NCBI GenBank assembly: GCA_035624865.1 | Contig: DASPQS010000173.1 | Location: 1-30,437, forward strand | Reading direction: 5' to 3' | Length of the DNA: 30,437 nt | Source of the DNA: JASHZA01 sp035624865 | Lineage (GTDB): Bacteria; Desulfobacterota; Binatia; Binatales; Binataceae | Part shown: positions 1 to 7,749 of the stretch, piece after piece | How the letters are laid out: each line of letters opens with the position of its first letter | Position numbering within the stretch: the stretch's first letter is position 1 | Notes under the pieces: model-generated | Databases searched by the model: none | Told to the model about the DNA's origin: nothing | Seen by the model: the letters and a program-made list of their open reading frames with translations, nothing else | Made by a program: the position numbers and the translations under genes

Positions 1-627
1 GCCCAGCTCGAGGAGCGCAGGCGCAACCCGCGCGAGGATTTACTCACCGACCTGCTGAACGCCCGAGTCCAGGGCGAAGCGCCGCTCACCATGCCCGAGA
101 TGCTGAGCATCCTGAAGCAGCTGCTAATCGGGGGCAATGAAACCTCGACCAACCTAATCGGCAGCATGATGCTGGCGCTGATGAACAGCCCCGATCAACT
201 CGAGGCTGTGCGCAGGGATCGCGGCCTCGAGCAGAACGCGGTCGAGGAGGCGCTGCGGCTGGACGCCCCGGTCCAGGGGCTCTTCCGTTCCGCGACCGAG
301 GAAGTTGAGATAGGGGGCGTGAGGATTCCCAAGGGGGCCCATCTCGAGCTGCTCTATGCTTCGGGCAACCGCGACGATTCACGGTTTCATGATCCAGACC
401 GCTTTGACGTGCGTCGGCGCGAGTCAAGCAACCATATGGCCTTCGGCTTCGGGATCCATTTCTGCATCGGCGCACCGTTGGCCCGCTACGAGGGCCGGGT
501 CGCGCTGGATGTGCTCCTCGACCGCCTGCCCAACCTGCGATTGTCCCCGGGCCAGACGTTTGAGCATCATCCGCACTTCTTCCTGCGCGGCTTGAAGCAT
601 TTGCGGCTCGAATGGGACATTGCTTGA
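1..627 (+). CDS. Cytochrome P450, C-terminal part (cut by window start)
   Basis: Heme-thiolate monooxygenase. The frame is open from base 1, so the N-terminal half lies outside the window and the ATG at 91 is internal. Visible landmarks in order: the I-helix oxygen-activation motif GGNETST (about 130-150), the K-helix ExxR motif (EEALR), and the heme-binding loop FGFGIHFCIG (442-471), with the proximal Cys codon at 463-465. The 208 residues seen match the C-terminal half of a soluble bacterial P450 of about 400 residues, and the protein ends at a normal stop. Electron-transfer partners are not visible. A second, different P450 lies at 7750. The substrate cannot be told from this fragment. Confidence 0.95.
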   Translation, partial: AQLEERRRNPREDLLTDLLNARVQGEAPLTMPEMLSILKQLLIGGNETSTNLIGSMMLALMNSPDQLEAVRRDRGLEQNAVEEALRLDAPVQGLFRSATEEVEIGGVRIPKGAHLELLYASGNRDDSRFHDPDRFDVRRRESSNHMAFGFGIHFCIGAPLARYEGRVALDVLLDRLPNLRLSPGQTFEHHPHFFLRGLKHLRLEWDIA

Positions 628-794
628 CCGCGAGGGTTTGGCGAACACAGTTGGCGATCGCCGAACGTTTATCAAAAGATCATCGTAGGCCGAACCAGAC
701 CTGATAACGCGTTGTGCCGTGTGCCGTCGCTGCGATATCATCTACGCTTCCCGCAACCAGGAGCGTTCATAGGCCACACGCGCTTGAACTTTCA

Positions 795-2498
795 ATGAAA
801 AAGCTGACAGGTGCTCAAATCGTAGTCGAGAGCCTTATCGCCGAGGGTGTCGACGTCATTTTTGGCTACCCAGGTGGCGCGATTCTGCCCACCTATGACG
901 CGCTGCTCGGCTCGAAGATGAAGCACGTCCTCGTCCGGCACGAACAGGGTGCGACCCACATGGCCGAGGGATACGCCAGGGTCAGTGGCCGTCCTGGCGT
1001 AGTCATCGTAACTTCGGGTCCGGGGGCGACCAACACCGTCACCGGTATTGCCGATGCATACATGGACTCGACCCCGATGGTGGTGCTGTCGGGGCAGGTA
1101 TCGACCTCGCTTATTGGCAACGACGCCTTCCAGGAGGCCGACATCGTTGGCATCACGCGTCCCTGCACCAAGCATAACTACCTGGTCAAGGACGTCCGCG
1201 ACCTGGCCCGCATCGTCAAGGAAGCCTTTTACATCGCCGGCAGCGGTCGGCCCGGCCCCGTGGTGGTCGACCTGCCTAAAGACGTCCAGCAGGCGGAACA
1301 CAGCTTCAAGTACCCGGACAAGGTCGACCTACGCAGCTACAAGCCAACGATCCGGGGCAACCCGCGCCAGATTGAGCGAGCGATCGAAGCAATCGAAAAG
1401 AGCGAGAAGCCGCTCTTCTACGTCGGTGGCGGAGTGCAATGGTCGGGGGCGGCGCCCGAACTGACGCAACTGGCCCGCGGCCTCGGCATCCCGGTATGCG
1501 AAACCCTGATGGGCCTAGGTTCGTTCCCGGCTTCCGATCCGCTCTGCCTCGGAATGCTTGGGATGCATGGCTCGTACGGGACTAACACGGCGGTATGCAA
1601 CACCGACTGCCTGATCGCGGTGGGTGCGCGCTTCGACGACCGCGTCACCGGCCGTATCGCCGATTTCGCGCCCAAGGCCGAGAGCATTATCCACGTCGAC
1701 ATCGATCCGTCCTCGATTTCCAAGAACGTGAAGGTCGACGTTCCGATCGTGGGCGACATCAAGTCGGTGCTCACCGATTTCCTGAAGGAAGTTCGCTCGC
1801 GCGAGGGTATCGCCAGGCACAAGGCCAAGTGGGCCAAGTGGCATCAGCAGATTCTGGAATGGAAGCGCGAGCGGCCACTCTATCAAAATGAGAATCATAG
1901 CGAACGTGAATCGGTCTCGCCCCTGCACGTGATCGAGGAAATGCACAACCTGACCAAGGGCGACTGCATCATCGCGACCGACGTCGGACAGCATCAGATG
2001 TGGATCGCGCAGCTGTTTCCGTTCGAGCGTCCTCGTTCCCTGCTTACCTCGGGTGGCCTGGGCACGATGGGCTACGGCTTGCCGGCCGGAATCGGCGCCA
2101 AGTTCGCGGCGCCGGACCGCAGAGTGATCGTCGTCTCCGGCGACGGTTCCATCCAGATGAATATCCAGGAGCTAGGCACCGCCGTTCAGTACGGCGTCGA
2201 CATTAAAGTCGTCATCCTGAACAATCACTTCCTCGGAATGGTGCGGCAGTGGCAGGAGCGGTTCTACGATGAGCGCTACTCCTACAGCGCGATGTCGGTG
2301 CCTAACTTTGTCAAGCTCGCCGACGCGTACGGCGCCAAGGGTTTTCGCATCGAGAAATCCAAGGAGCTGGCCAAGACCCTGAAGGATGCGTTCGCCACGC
2401 CGGGCCCGGTTCTTATCGACGTCGTCATCCCGAAGGAGGAGGCTGTGATGCCGATGATTCCTCCAGGCGGTGCGATGTCGGAAATGCTGTTCGCGTAG
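795..2498 (+). CDS. ilvB: Acetolactate synthase large subunit
   Basis: Thiamine-diphosphate (ThDP) enzyme condensing two pyruvates, or pyruvate and 2-oxobutyrate, in the first common step of branched-chain amino acid synthesis. The 567 residues match the family size. The catalytic glutamate that activates ThDP is at about residue 50 in RHEQGATHMAEGYARVSG. The C-terminal ThDP/Mg motif begins GDGSIQMNIQE near residue 449 and ends at the NN of VVILNN. The frame stays open to a possible start at 714, but those 27 extra residues are unlike the family, and the ATG at 795 gives the canonical MKKLTGAQ start. No strong ribosome-binding site is adjacent. No regulatory subunit gene (ilvN) follows; the next genes are unrelated. 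The ALS assignment over other ThDP carboligases rests on overall sequence resemblance. Confidence 0.93.
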   Translation: MKKLTGAQIVVESLIAEGVDVIFGYPGGAILPTYDALLGSKMKHVLVRHEQGATHMAEGYARVSGRPGVVIVTSGPGATNTVTGIADAYMDSTPMVVLSGQVSTSLIGNDAFQEADIVGITRPCTKHNYLVKDVRDLARIVKEAFYIAGSGRPGPVVVDLPKDVQQAEHSFKYPDKVDLRSYKPTIRGNPRQIERAIEAIEKSEKPLFYVGGGVQWSGAAPELTQLARGLGIPVCETLMGLGSFPASDPLCLGMLGMHGSYGTNTAVCNTDCLIAVGARFDDRVTGRIADFAPKAESIIHVDIDPSSISKNVKVDVPIVGDIKSVLTDFLKEVRSREGIARHKAKWAKWHQQILEWKRERPLYQNENHSERESVSPLHVIEEMHNLTKGDCIIATDVGQHQMWIAQLFPFERPRSLLTSGGLGTMGYGLPAGIGAKFAAPDRRVIVVSGDGSIQMNIQELGTAVQYGVDIKVVILNNHFLGMVRQWQERFYDERYSYSAMSVPNFVKLADAYGAKGFRIEKSKELAKTLKDAFATPGPVLIDVVIPKEEAVMPMIPPGGAMSEMLFA

Positions 2499-2616
2499 AC
2501 TGCGCAGAGCTTAACCATCGAGCTGATAGAGCGAGGCAGCGGAGGTCGCTTTCCTTTCCCTTTTTTCCCGAGAGTCGGTAGGCTGAGCGAAATCAGCAAA
2601 CGCGGAGGATCCCACG

Positions 2617-3162
2617 ATGGCGGCTCGGCTACCTTATCTTACCCGCAACGATCTGCCCGAGGACGATCGCGGCATCTGGGACGATTTCGTCAAGGTCCGC
2701 GGCACCGAGCCCGGCCATATCCATCGCACTGTCGCCAACGCGCCCAACCTGTTGCGCCGTTTCGTCGACCTCGCCAATGAATTGCGTAATGGCACACAGC
2801 TCGATCCCAAACTGCGCGAGCTTGCACTGATGACGGTGGGCCGGCTGACCGGCGCCGACTACGAATTCACACATCACTGGAACATGTCGCTACGTGTCGG
2901 GGTGAAGCGCGAGCAGCTTGAACATCTGGCTGATTTCGAGACCTCCCCGGCGTTCAACGACCATGAACGCGCGGTGATCCGCTACGCGGTCGAGGCGACG
3001 CGGGACGTAAAGGTCAGCGACGCGACCTTCAACGCATTGCGCGGGTTCCTCGACAACCGCCGTATCATGGATCTGGTGATGAATGTTGCCTTCTACAATT
3101 CCGTTGCTCGCGTGATTGTCCCGTGTGGCGTGGAACTCGAGCCCGGCGCTAAAAGGAACTGA
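2617..3162 (+). CDS. Carboxymuconolactone decarboxylase family protein, copy 1
   Basis: A 181-residue all-helical protein of the CMD/AhpD-like superfamily. The conserved core runs from LDPKLRELALMTVGRLTGADYEF through THHWNMSLRVGV, the usual family signature. The CxxC pair of AhpD-type peroxidase members is absent at this position, so a thiol peroxidase role is unlikely and a decarboxylase-like or hydrolase-like role is more plausible. The only cysteine is near the C-terminus (VPCGVELEPG). An AGGAG site lies before the ATG. It is followed 30 bp later by a paralogue about 80% identical, presumably in one transcript. The substrate is unknown; the neighbouring P450 and amidohydrolase suggest catabolism, which is inference. 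Confidence 0.9.
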   Translation: MAARLPYLTRNDLPEDDRGIWDDFVKVRGTEPGHIHRTVANAPNLLRRFVDLANELRNGTQLDPKLRELALMTVGRLTGADYEFTHHWNMSLRVGVKREQLEHLADFETSPAFNDHERAVIRYAVEATRDVKVSDATFNALRGFLDNRRIMDLVMNVAFYNSVARVIVPCGVELEPGAKRN

Positions 3163-3192
3163 CCCCGAGCCTGACTACTGGAGGTCATACCG

Positions 3193-3741
3193 ATGGCAGC
3201 ACGGCTTCCCTATGTTGATCGCGAAGGTCTGCCCGAAGCTGACCGCGACATCTACGACCGTCTCGTGCGGGAGCGCGGAGGTGCTCCAGTCGGCAATATC
3301 TTCCGCACGCTCGCCAACGCTCCCAACCTGCTGCGGCGGTTCAATGCCCTTGGCGGCGAGCTGCGCAACGGGACCCAGCTTGATCCGAAGTTGCGTGAAC
3401 TCGCACTGGTGACGGTCGGCCGCCTGACCAACGCCGACTACGAGTTCACGCATCACTGGAATATTTCGTTGCAGGTCGGCGTCAAACGCGAGCAGCTCGA
3501 GCATCTGGCGGAGTTCGAGACGTCGCCGCTGTTCAACGATCACGAACGCGCAGTGATGCGTTACGCGCTAGAGGCAACGCGTGACGTCAAAGTCAGTGAC
3601 GGGGTCTTCGACGGCTTGCGCGGATTTCTCGACAACCGCCGTATCATGGATCTGGTGATGAACGTCGCATTTTACAATGCCGTGGTGCGCATCCTGGTGC
3701 CATGCGGTGTGGAGCTGGAACCTGGAGCCAAAAGGAACTAA
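3193..3741 (+). CDS. Carboxymuconolactone decarboxylase family protein, copy 2
   Basis: A 182-residue tandem paralogue of the gene just upstream. By hand alignment about 146 of 182 positions are identical with one single-residue gap. Differences cluster in the first 55 residues, while the core (NGTQLDPKLRELAL, ADYEFTHHWN, VGVKREQLEHLA) and the C-terminus (LDNRRIMDLVMNVAFYN, GVELEPGAKRN) are almost unchanged. It also lacks the AhpD CxxC pair. A good GGAGGT site precedes the ATG. The pattern fits duplication followed by divergence at the N-terminus; the two may form a hetero-oligomer or have different substrates, but the sequence does not decide this. Confidence 0.9.
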   Translation: MAARLPYVDREGLPEADRDIYDRLVRERGGAPVGNIFRTLANAPNLLRRFNALGGELRNGTQLDPKLRELALVTVGRLTNADYEFTHHWNISLQVGVKREQLEHLAEFETSPLFNDHERAVMRYALEATRDVKVSDGVFDGLRGFLDNRRIMDLVMNVAFYNAVVRILVPCGVELEPGAKRN

Positions 3742-3825
3742 AGATCTGGCGAAACTCTTGACTTTGTCGGACCAGAAGTGGAACTTTCCATCAGTGGTAC
3801 TCTAACCTAACGCGGAGATCTGCTA

Positions 3826-5535
3826 ATGCCAGAATTCGACCTAGTGGTTAAAAACGGGATGATCGTGGACGGAACGCTCGCGCCGCGTTTCCGTGACGAC
3901 ATCGGAATCAAAAACGGGCGCATTGCCAAAATTGGGCGAATCATGCCCCATGAGGCGTCGAAGGTTATCGAAGCCGACGGCTTGGTTGTCGCCCCCGGCT
4001 TTATCGACCTGCACACCCATTACGATGCGCAAATCTTCTGGGATCCGTATCTGACGATCTCGGGCTGGCATGGAATAACCTCTGTCGTCCTCGGCAATTG
4101 CGGGTTCGGCTTCGCACCCGTCAAGCCCCAGGACGTCGAGCGTTCGATGCTCACGATGGTCCGCACCGAGGCGATTCCATTGCGTTCGATGCAGGCGGCC
4201 CTCAAGTTTAGCTGGGAAACCTATCCTCAGTTCATGGATGCGCTGGATCGCCAGCCCAAGGGCATCAACCTGCTCCCGTACGTTCCGATGAATCCGCTGC
4301 TGGGCTACGTTATGGGTATTGACGAGTCCAAGACCGGACGGATGCCGACGGACGCAGAGCACGCCACGATGCGCCGCTTGCTGAACGAGGCGATGGACGC
4401 GGGTGCATGCGGATGGTCTGCGCAGCGTTTGGTACCCGACGGCCCGTCGTCCGTGCAGCGCGATTTTGACGGCTCGCCGATGAACACCGACCTTATGCAC
4501 GACGAGACCTGTATCGAGATGGCGAAGGTGTTGGGCGAGCGCGGCGAAGGCTTCCAGGAGCTGACGCTTTCGAGCTGGGATCCCAAGAAGGACGCCAAGC
4601 ATTTCGAGTTGCTCGCCGAGATCAGCGGCCGCCCCATCATGTTCGAGGCCGTCGCGACGCAGGACCGCTTCCCGCACCGCCATCGCAACACCTTGAAGTG
4701 GCTCGAGCGCTGCCGCCAGCGCGGACTCCGCGTTTACGGGCAGGGTGTCACGACCGACGCCGGCCTGAGCTTCACCTTTGAGGACTGGAACCTGTTCGAC
4801 GACTCCGACTCCTGGCGCGAAGCGACCACCGGCACGGTGGCTGAGCGCAGGGAAAAGCTCGGTGATCCCCGGCGGCGCCAGGCCTTGAAAGACCAGATGC
4901 CGCGCGAAAGCCTGATCACCAGTTATTTCGACGAGATCATCATCACCGATTGCGTGAAGGCGGAGAATAAGAACCTCGAGGGTCTGACCCTGCGCAAGGC
5001 CGCCGCGCAAACCGGCAAGCATCCGGTTGACGTGATGCTCGACCTCGCGGTCTCCGAAGACCTCAAGACCGAGTTCTTCGCTCCCGCCGTCAACCAGAAC
5101 ATGGATCTGATGAAGGAACTGATCGATACGCCGTCGATCGCATTTGGTGTTAGCGACGGTGGCGCGCACACTAAGTTCCTGACCGCCGGCCGTTTCCCGA
5201 CCGAGGGTATCGTGAAGTACGTGCGGGAGAAGCAGTGGCTCAGCCTCGAGCAGATTCATTGGAGACTGAGCGCGTTGCCTGCGTTCTGCGCGGGCTTCAA
5301 GGATCGTGGATTCCTGCGCGAGGGTGCGCCGGCCGACATCGTGGTTTACGATTTCGAGAACCTTAAAGTGACGCCGATCGAAATTCTCCACGATCTGCCG
5401 GGCGACGAGTGGCGCCGCGTGCAGAAGGCCGAAGGCTACAAGTGGATCATCGTCAATGGCGAGGTCACCTTCAAAGACGGCGCCTGCACCGGGGCGACCC
5501 CGGGTAGGCTGCTGCGCCACGGCGTGAGCGCCTGA
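3826..5535 (+). CDS. Amidohydrolase, N-acyl-D-amino-acid deacylase (D-aminoacylase) type
   Basis: A 569-residue metal-dependent hydrolase of the amidohydrolase superfamily. It has the N-terminal beta-sandwich start (DLVVKNGMIVDG), the HxH metal motif at His63/His65 (DLHTHYDAQ), and Cys92 in VLGNCGFGFAP, which matches the metal-ligand cysteine of D-aminoacylases. The C-terminal aspartate is probably in GVSDGGAHTKF. The C-terminal sandwich ends with GAPADIVVYD and WIIVNGEVTF. I could not place the two mid-domain histidine ligands of classical D-aminoacylases; the stretch SSWDPKKDAKHFELLAEISG through FPHRHRNTLKW does not line up clearly. The true substrate is therefore open. Start ATG at 3826 follows CGCGGAGAT. 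It ends just before a bidirectional terminator and lies downstream of the CMD pair on the same strand. Confidence 0.85.
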   Translation: MPEFDLVVKNGMIVDGTLAPRFRDDIGIKNGRIAKIGRIMPHEASKVIEADGLVVAPGFIDLHTHYDAQIFWDPYLTISGWHGITSVVLGNCGFGFAPVKPQDVERSMLTMVRTEAIPLRSMQAALKFSWETYPQFMDALDRQPKGINLLPYVPMNPLLGYVMGIDESKTGRMPTDAEHATMRRLLNEAMDAGACGWSAQRLVPDGPSSVQRDFDGSPMNTDLMHDETCIEMAKVLGERGEGFQELTLSSWDPKKDAKHFELLAEISGRPIMFEAVATQDRFPHRHRNTLKWLERCRQRGLRVYGQGVTTDAGLSFTFEDWNLFDDSDSWREATTGTVAERREKLGDPRRRQALKDQMPRESLITSYFDEIIITDCVKAENKNLEGLTLRKAAAQTGKHPVDVMLDLAVSEDLKTEFFAPAVNQNMDLMKELIDTPSIAFGVSDGGAHTKFLTAGRFPTEGIVKYVREKQWLSLEQIHWRLSALPAFCAGFKDRGFLREGAPADIVVYDFENLKVTPIEILHDLPGDEWRRVQKAEGYKWIIVNGEVTFKDGACTGATPGRLLRHGVSA

Positions 5536-5565
5536 GCCCCACGGCAACCGAGTAGCGATTGAAAG

Positions 5566-5598
5566 AAAAGGCGGCGGGATTTCTCCCGCCGCCTTTTT
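5566..5598. terminator. Bidirectional rho-independent terminator
   Basis: A ten-base-pair GC-rich stem, GGCGGCGGGA (5570-5579) with TCCCGCCGCC (5584-5593), closes a TTTC loop. It is flanked by AAAA on the left and TTTTT on the right, so it reads as an intrinsic terminator on both strands. It sits between the convergent amidohydrolase (+) and acyl-CoA ligase (-) genes and serves both. Confidence 0.93.
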
Positions 5599-5756
5599 CC
5601 TTTCTGTCGCGGGCCGCGCCGACCCCGGGTGCTGCTTCGCTTCGATTAAGGTTCTGGCGTTGGCGCGCGAGTGATCTAGAAGTCGCCGCGTTTGACCCTC
5701 GCCATCAGTTTCTCGCGCTTCGCGACCGACCAAGACTGGCTCCGCCCGAAGCTGGT

Positions 5757-7535
5757 TCAGCCGCCGTACATCGCCTCGATTTGCGCGCGGTAATGCTCCT
5801 GAACGACCTTGCGGCGCAGCTTAAGGGTCGGCGTCAGTTCGCCGTTATCTTGCGAAAACGGGCGGGCGGTCAGCGTAAAGTCGACGATCGCCTCGACGTC
5901 CGAGAGCGGCCGGTTGAATTCGCGAATCCGCGCGTGAAAGAATTCGCGCACTTTTGCCTCGTTCACCAGTTGTTCAGGGTCCTTGCCCTCGAGTTGAAGT
6001 CCCTTCAGTTGCGCGGCGAGGCTCTCAAAGTCCGGCACCAGGATCGCCGCCAGATGCTTGCGGCGGTCGCCGACGACACAGGCCTGCGCGATATATGGGT
6101 CGCTCGCCAGCCGGGTCTCCAGATTTGCCGGCGAGATATTTTTACCTCCCGAGAGGACAATGATTTCCTTCTTGCGGTCGGTGATACGGATGAAACCCTC
6201 GCCGTCGATTTGTGCCACATCACCAGTGTGAAGCCAGCCCGCGCTGTCGATCGCTTCGCGGCTTTCGGCTTCGCGCCCGTAATAACCTCTCATCACGTTG
6301 GCCCCGCGCACCAACAGTTCACCGTCCGCCGCGGTTTTCACTTCGATATCCTTGAGGGGACGGCCGACGGTGCCGATCCGGGTCTGCCCATGCAAGTTGC
6401 ACGAGACCACCGGTGCTGCCTCGGTCAGTCCGTAGCCCTCTACGATTGGAACTTCGGCAGCGGCCAGGAAACGGTTGATCTCGACCGGCAAAGGCGCGCC
6501 CCCCGAAATCAGATAGCGCAGGCGCCGGCCGAAAATTGCCCGTATTTTGTCGAAGACCAGCCGGCGGAAGACCGGCATCGCGGCGCGCAGGTGCGGCGGC
6601 AGAGCACGCCCGTGGTGACGATACTCGGTGGCTCGGGCGCCGATCGCGATCGCGGCGCGGAAAATTTTCTGCCGCAACACGGGCGAGGCCTCGACTGTCC
6701 GCATAACGCGGCTGTATATGACCTCGAGTAACCGCGGTACCGTCAGCACTACCGTGGGCTCGACTTCGAGGAGATTCTGCGCGATCTGACCCAGTCCTTC
6801 CGCGTAGTTGATCGTGCCGCCGGCCGCCATCACCGTGTAATAGCCTGCGGTGCGCTCGAACGAGTGAGCTACCGGAAGGAAAGAAAGCGTACTATCCGTC
6901 TCGTCGAGCCCCAGCGCAGCGAGATTCGAAGCGCAATTGGCCAGGATGTTCCGGTGCGATAGCATCGCCCCTTTCGGCGGTCCGGTGGTGCCCGAGGTAT
7001 AGATAAAGGTTGCAAGGTCGTCACCGCTGCCTTCGATCGCAGAGACAGGGTCAAAATTGCTCGCGTGCTCCAATGTGATTATCCTGGCCCCGTTGCTCTC
7101 GCCCGGCACAGCTCCCGGATGCAGTGTTATGATGCCTTCGACGTCCGGCAAAGCCGACGCGATTTGCCCCACTTTTCGAACCAGATGGTCCCCGCTTACC
7201 GCGATCAGGCGGGCCCCTGAATCCGCGATAACGTGCCGGGTCTCCTCTACCCCGCTCGTGGTGTAAAGCGGTACGACTACGGCTCCGGCGCCGAGCACGG
7301 CCTGGTCGACCACCACCCATTGCGGCGAGTTCTCCGAAAGGATGGCGACACGGTCGCCCGGTTGGAGGCCCAGCCGGATCAGGCCGCCGCGCAAACGCAT
7401 CGCCCGCTGGGCTATATCGCTCCACGAATGGTCGCGCCAGGAGCTTTCATAACGATCGCGCAGGAACGCTCGCCCGCTGTACTTCCGCGCCAGCCGTTCA
7501 AAAATTTGGGCCAAGCTCGCCGCTGCGCTCGCCAT
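5757..7535 (-). CDS. Long-chain acyl-CoA ligase (AMP-forming)
   Basis: A 592-residue member of the ANL superfamily, predicted to activate a fatty acid with ATP and CoA. The phosphate-binding loop YTSGTTGPPKGAMLSH is at residues 179-194. It is followed by GYGLTEAAPVVS, the adenylate-binding A5 motif. LHTGDVAQIDGEGFIRITDRKKEIIVLSGGKNISP holds the A7/A8 hinge region, and the C-terminal subdomain carries the expected lysine region (FSQDNGELTPTLKLRRKVV). The ELTPTLKLKR-like ending is typical of FadD15-type long-chain ligases. A good site (GGGAGGG) precedes the ATG. It is divergent from the P450 at 7750, so the two may share a regulatory region. Exact chain length is not inferable. Confidence 0.92.
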   Translation of the reverse strand: MASAAASLAQIFERLARKYSGRAFLRDRYESSWRDHSWSDIAQRAMRLRGGLIRLGLQPGDRVAILSENSPQWVVVDQAVLGAGAVVVPLYTTSGVEETRHVIADSGARLIAVSGDHLVRKVGQIASALPDVEGIITLHPGAVPGESNGARIITLEHASNFDPVSAIEGSGDDLATFIYTSGTTGPPKGAMLSHRNILANCASNLAALGLDETDSTLSFLPVAHSFERTAGYYTVMAAGGTINYAEGLGQIAQNLLEVEPTVVLTVPRLLEVIYSRVMRTVEASPVLRQKIFRAAIAIGARATEYRHHGRALPPHLRAAMPVFRRLVFDKIRAIFGRRLRYLISGGAPLPVEINRFLAAAEVPIVEGYGLTEAAPVVSCNLHGQTRIGTVGRPLKDIEVKTAADGELLVRGANVMRGYYGREAESREAIDSAGWLHTGDVAQIDGEGFIRITDRKKEIIVLSGGKNISPANLETRLASDPYIAQACVVGDRRKHLAAILVPDFESLAAQLKGLQLEGKDPEQLVNEAKVREFFHARIREFNRPLSDVEAIVDFTLTARPFSQDNGELTPTLKLRRKVVQEHYRAQIEAMYGG

Positions 7536-7749
7536 TCAATCCCTCCCGCCGCTCAAGCATTGCGCCTCGATTTGTAGTCAAAACGCGAGCCAACTGCTAT
7601 CGCTCTGGCCGAGCCGGGCCGATCCGTCTCAGCTTCTTGCGGCGTCAAACCGCGGCGGGCTGGGCCTCAAAATAGGCGTTCCATTGCAGGTCAGCTATCT
7701 ATTACTATTACCGCCTGTGACTGTCCGACGTGAGCAAGGAACCCAAGAG

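Noticed and set aside
653..662. GGCGATCGCC palindrome upstream of ilvB, identical to the cyanobacterial HIP1 core
   Set aside because: Only one was noticed and a ten-base GC-rich palindrome is expected by chance here; no sign of cyanobacterial content.
3758..3786. TTGACT as a -35 box before the amidohydrolase
   Set aside because: No acceptable -10 box at 16-18 bases; the gene may be read from upstream.
3841..5733. A 630-codon open frame antisense to the amidohydrolase gene
   Set aside because: The sense strand has a clear enzyme with metal motifs; the antisense product has no recognisable domain, and long shadows are common in GC-rich genes.
5559..6731. A 390-codon plus-strand frame over the acyl-CoA ligase 3' half
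   Set aside because: It begins inside the terminator hairpin and mirrors ligase codons; no family features.
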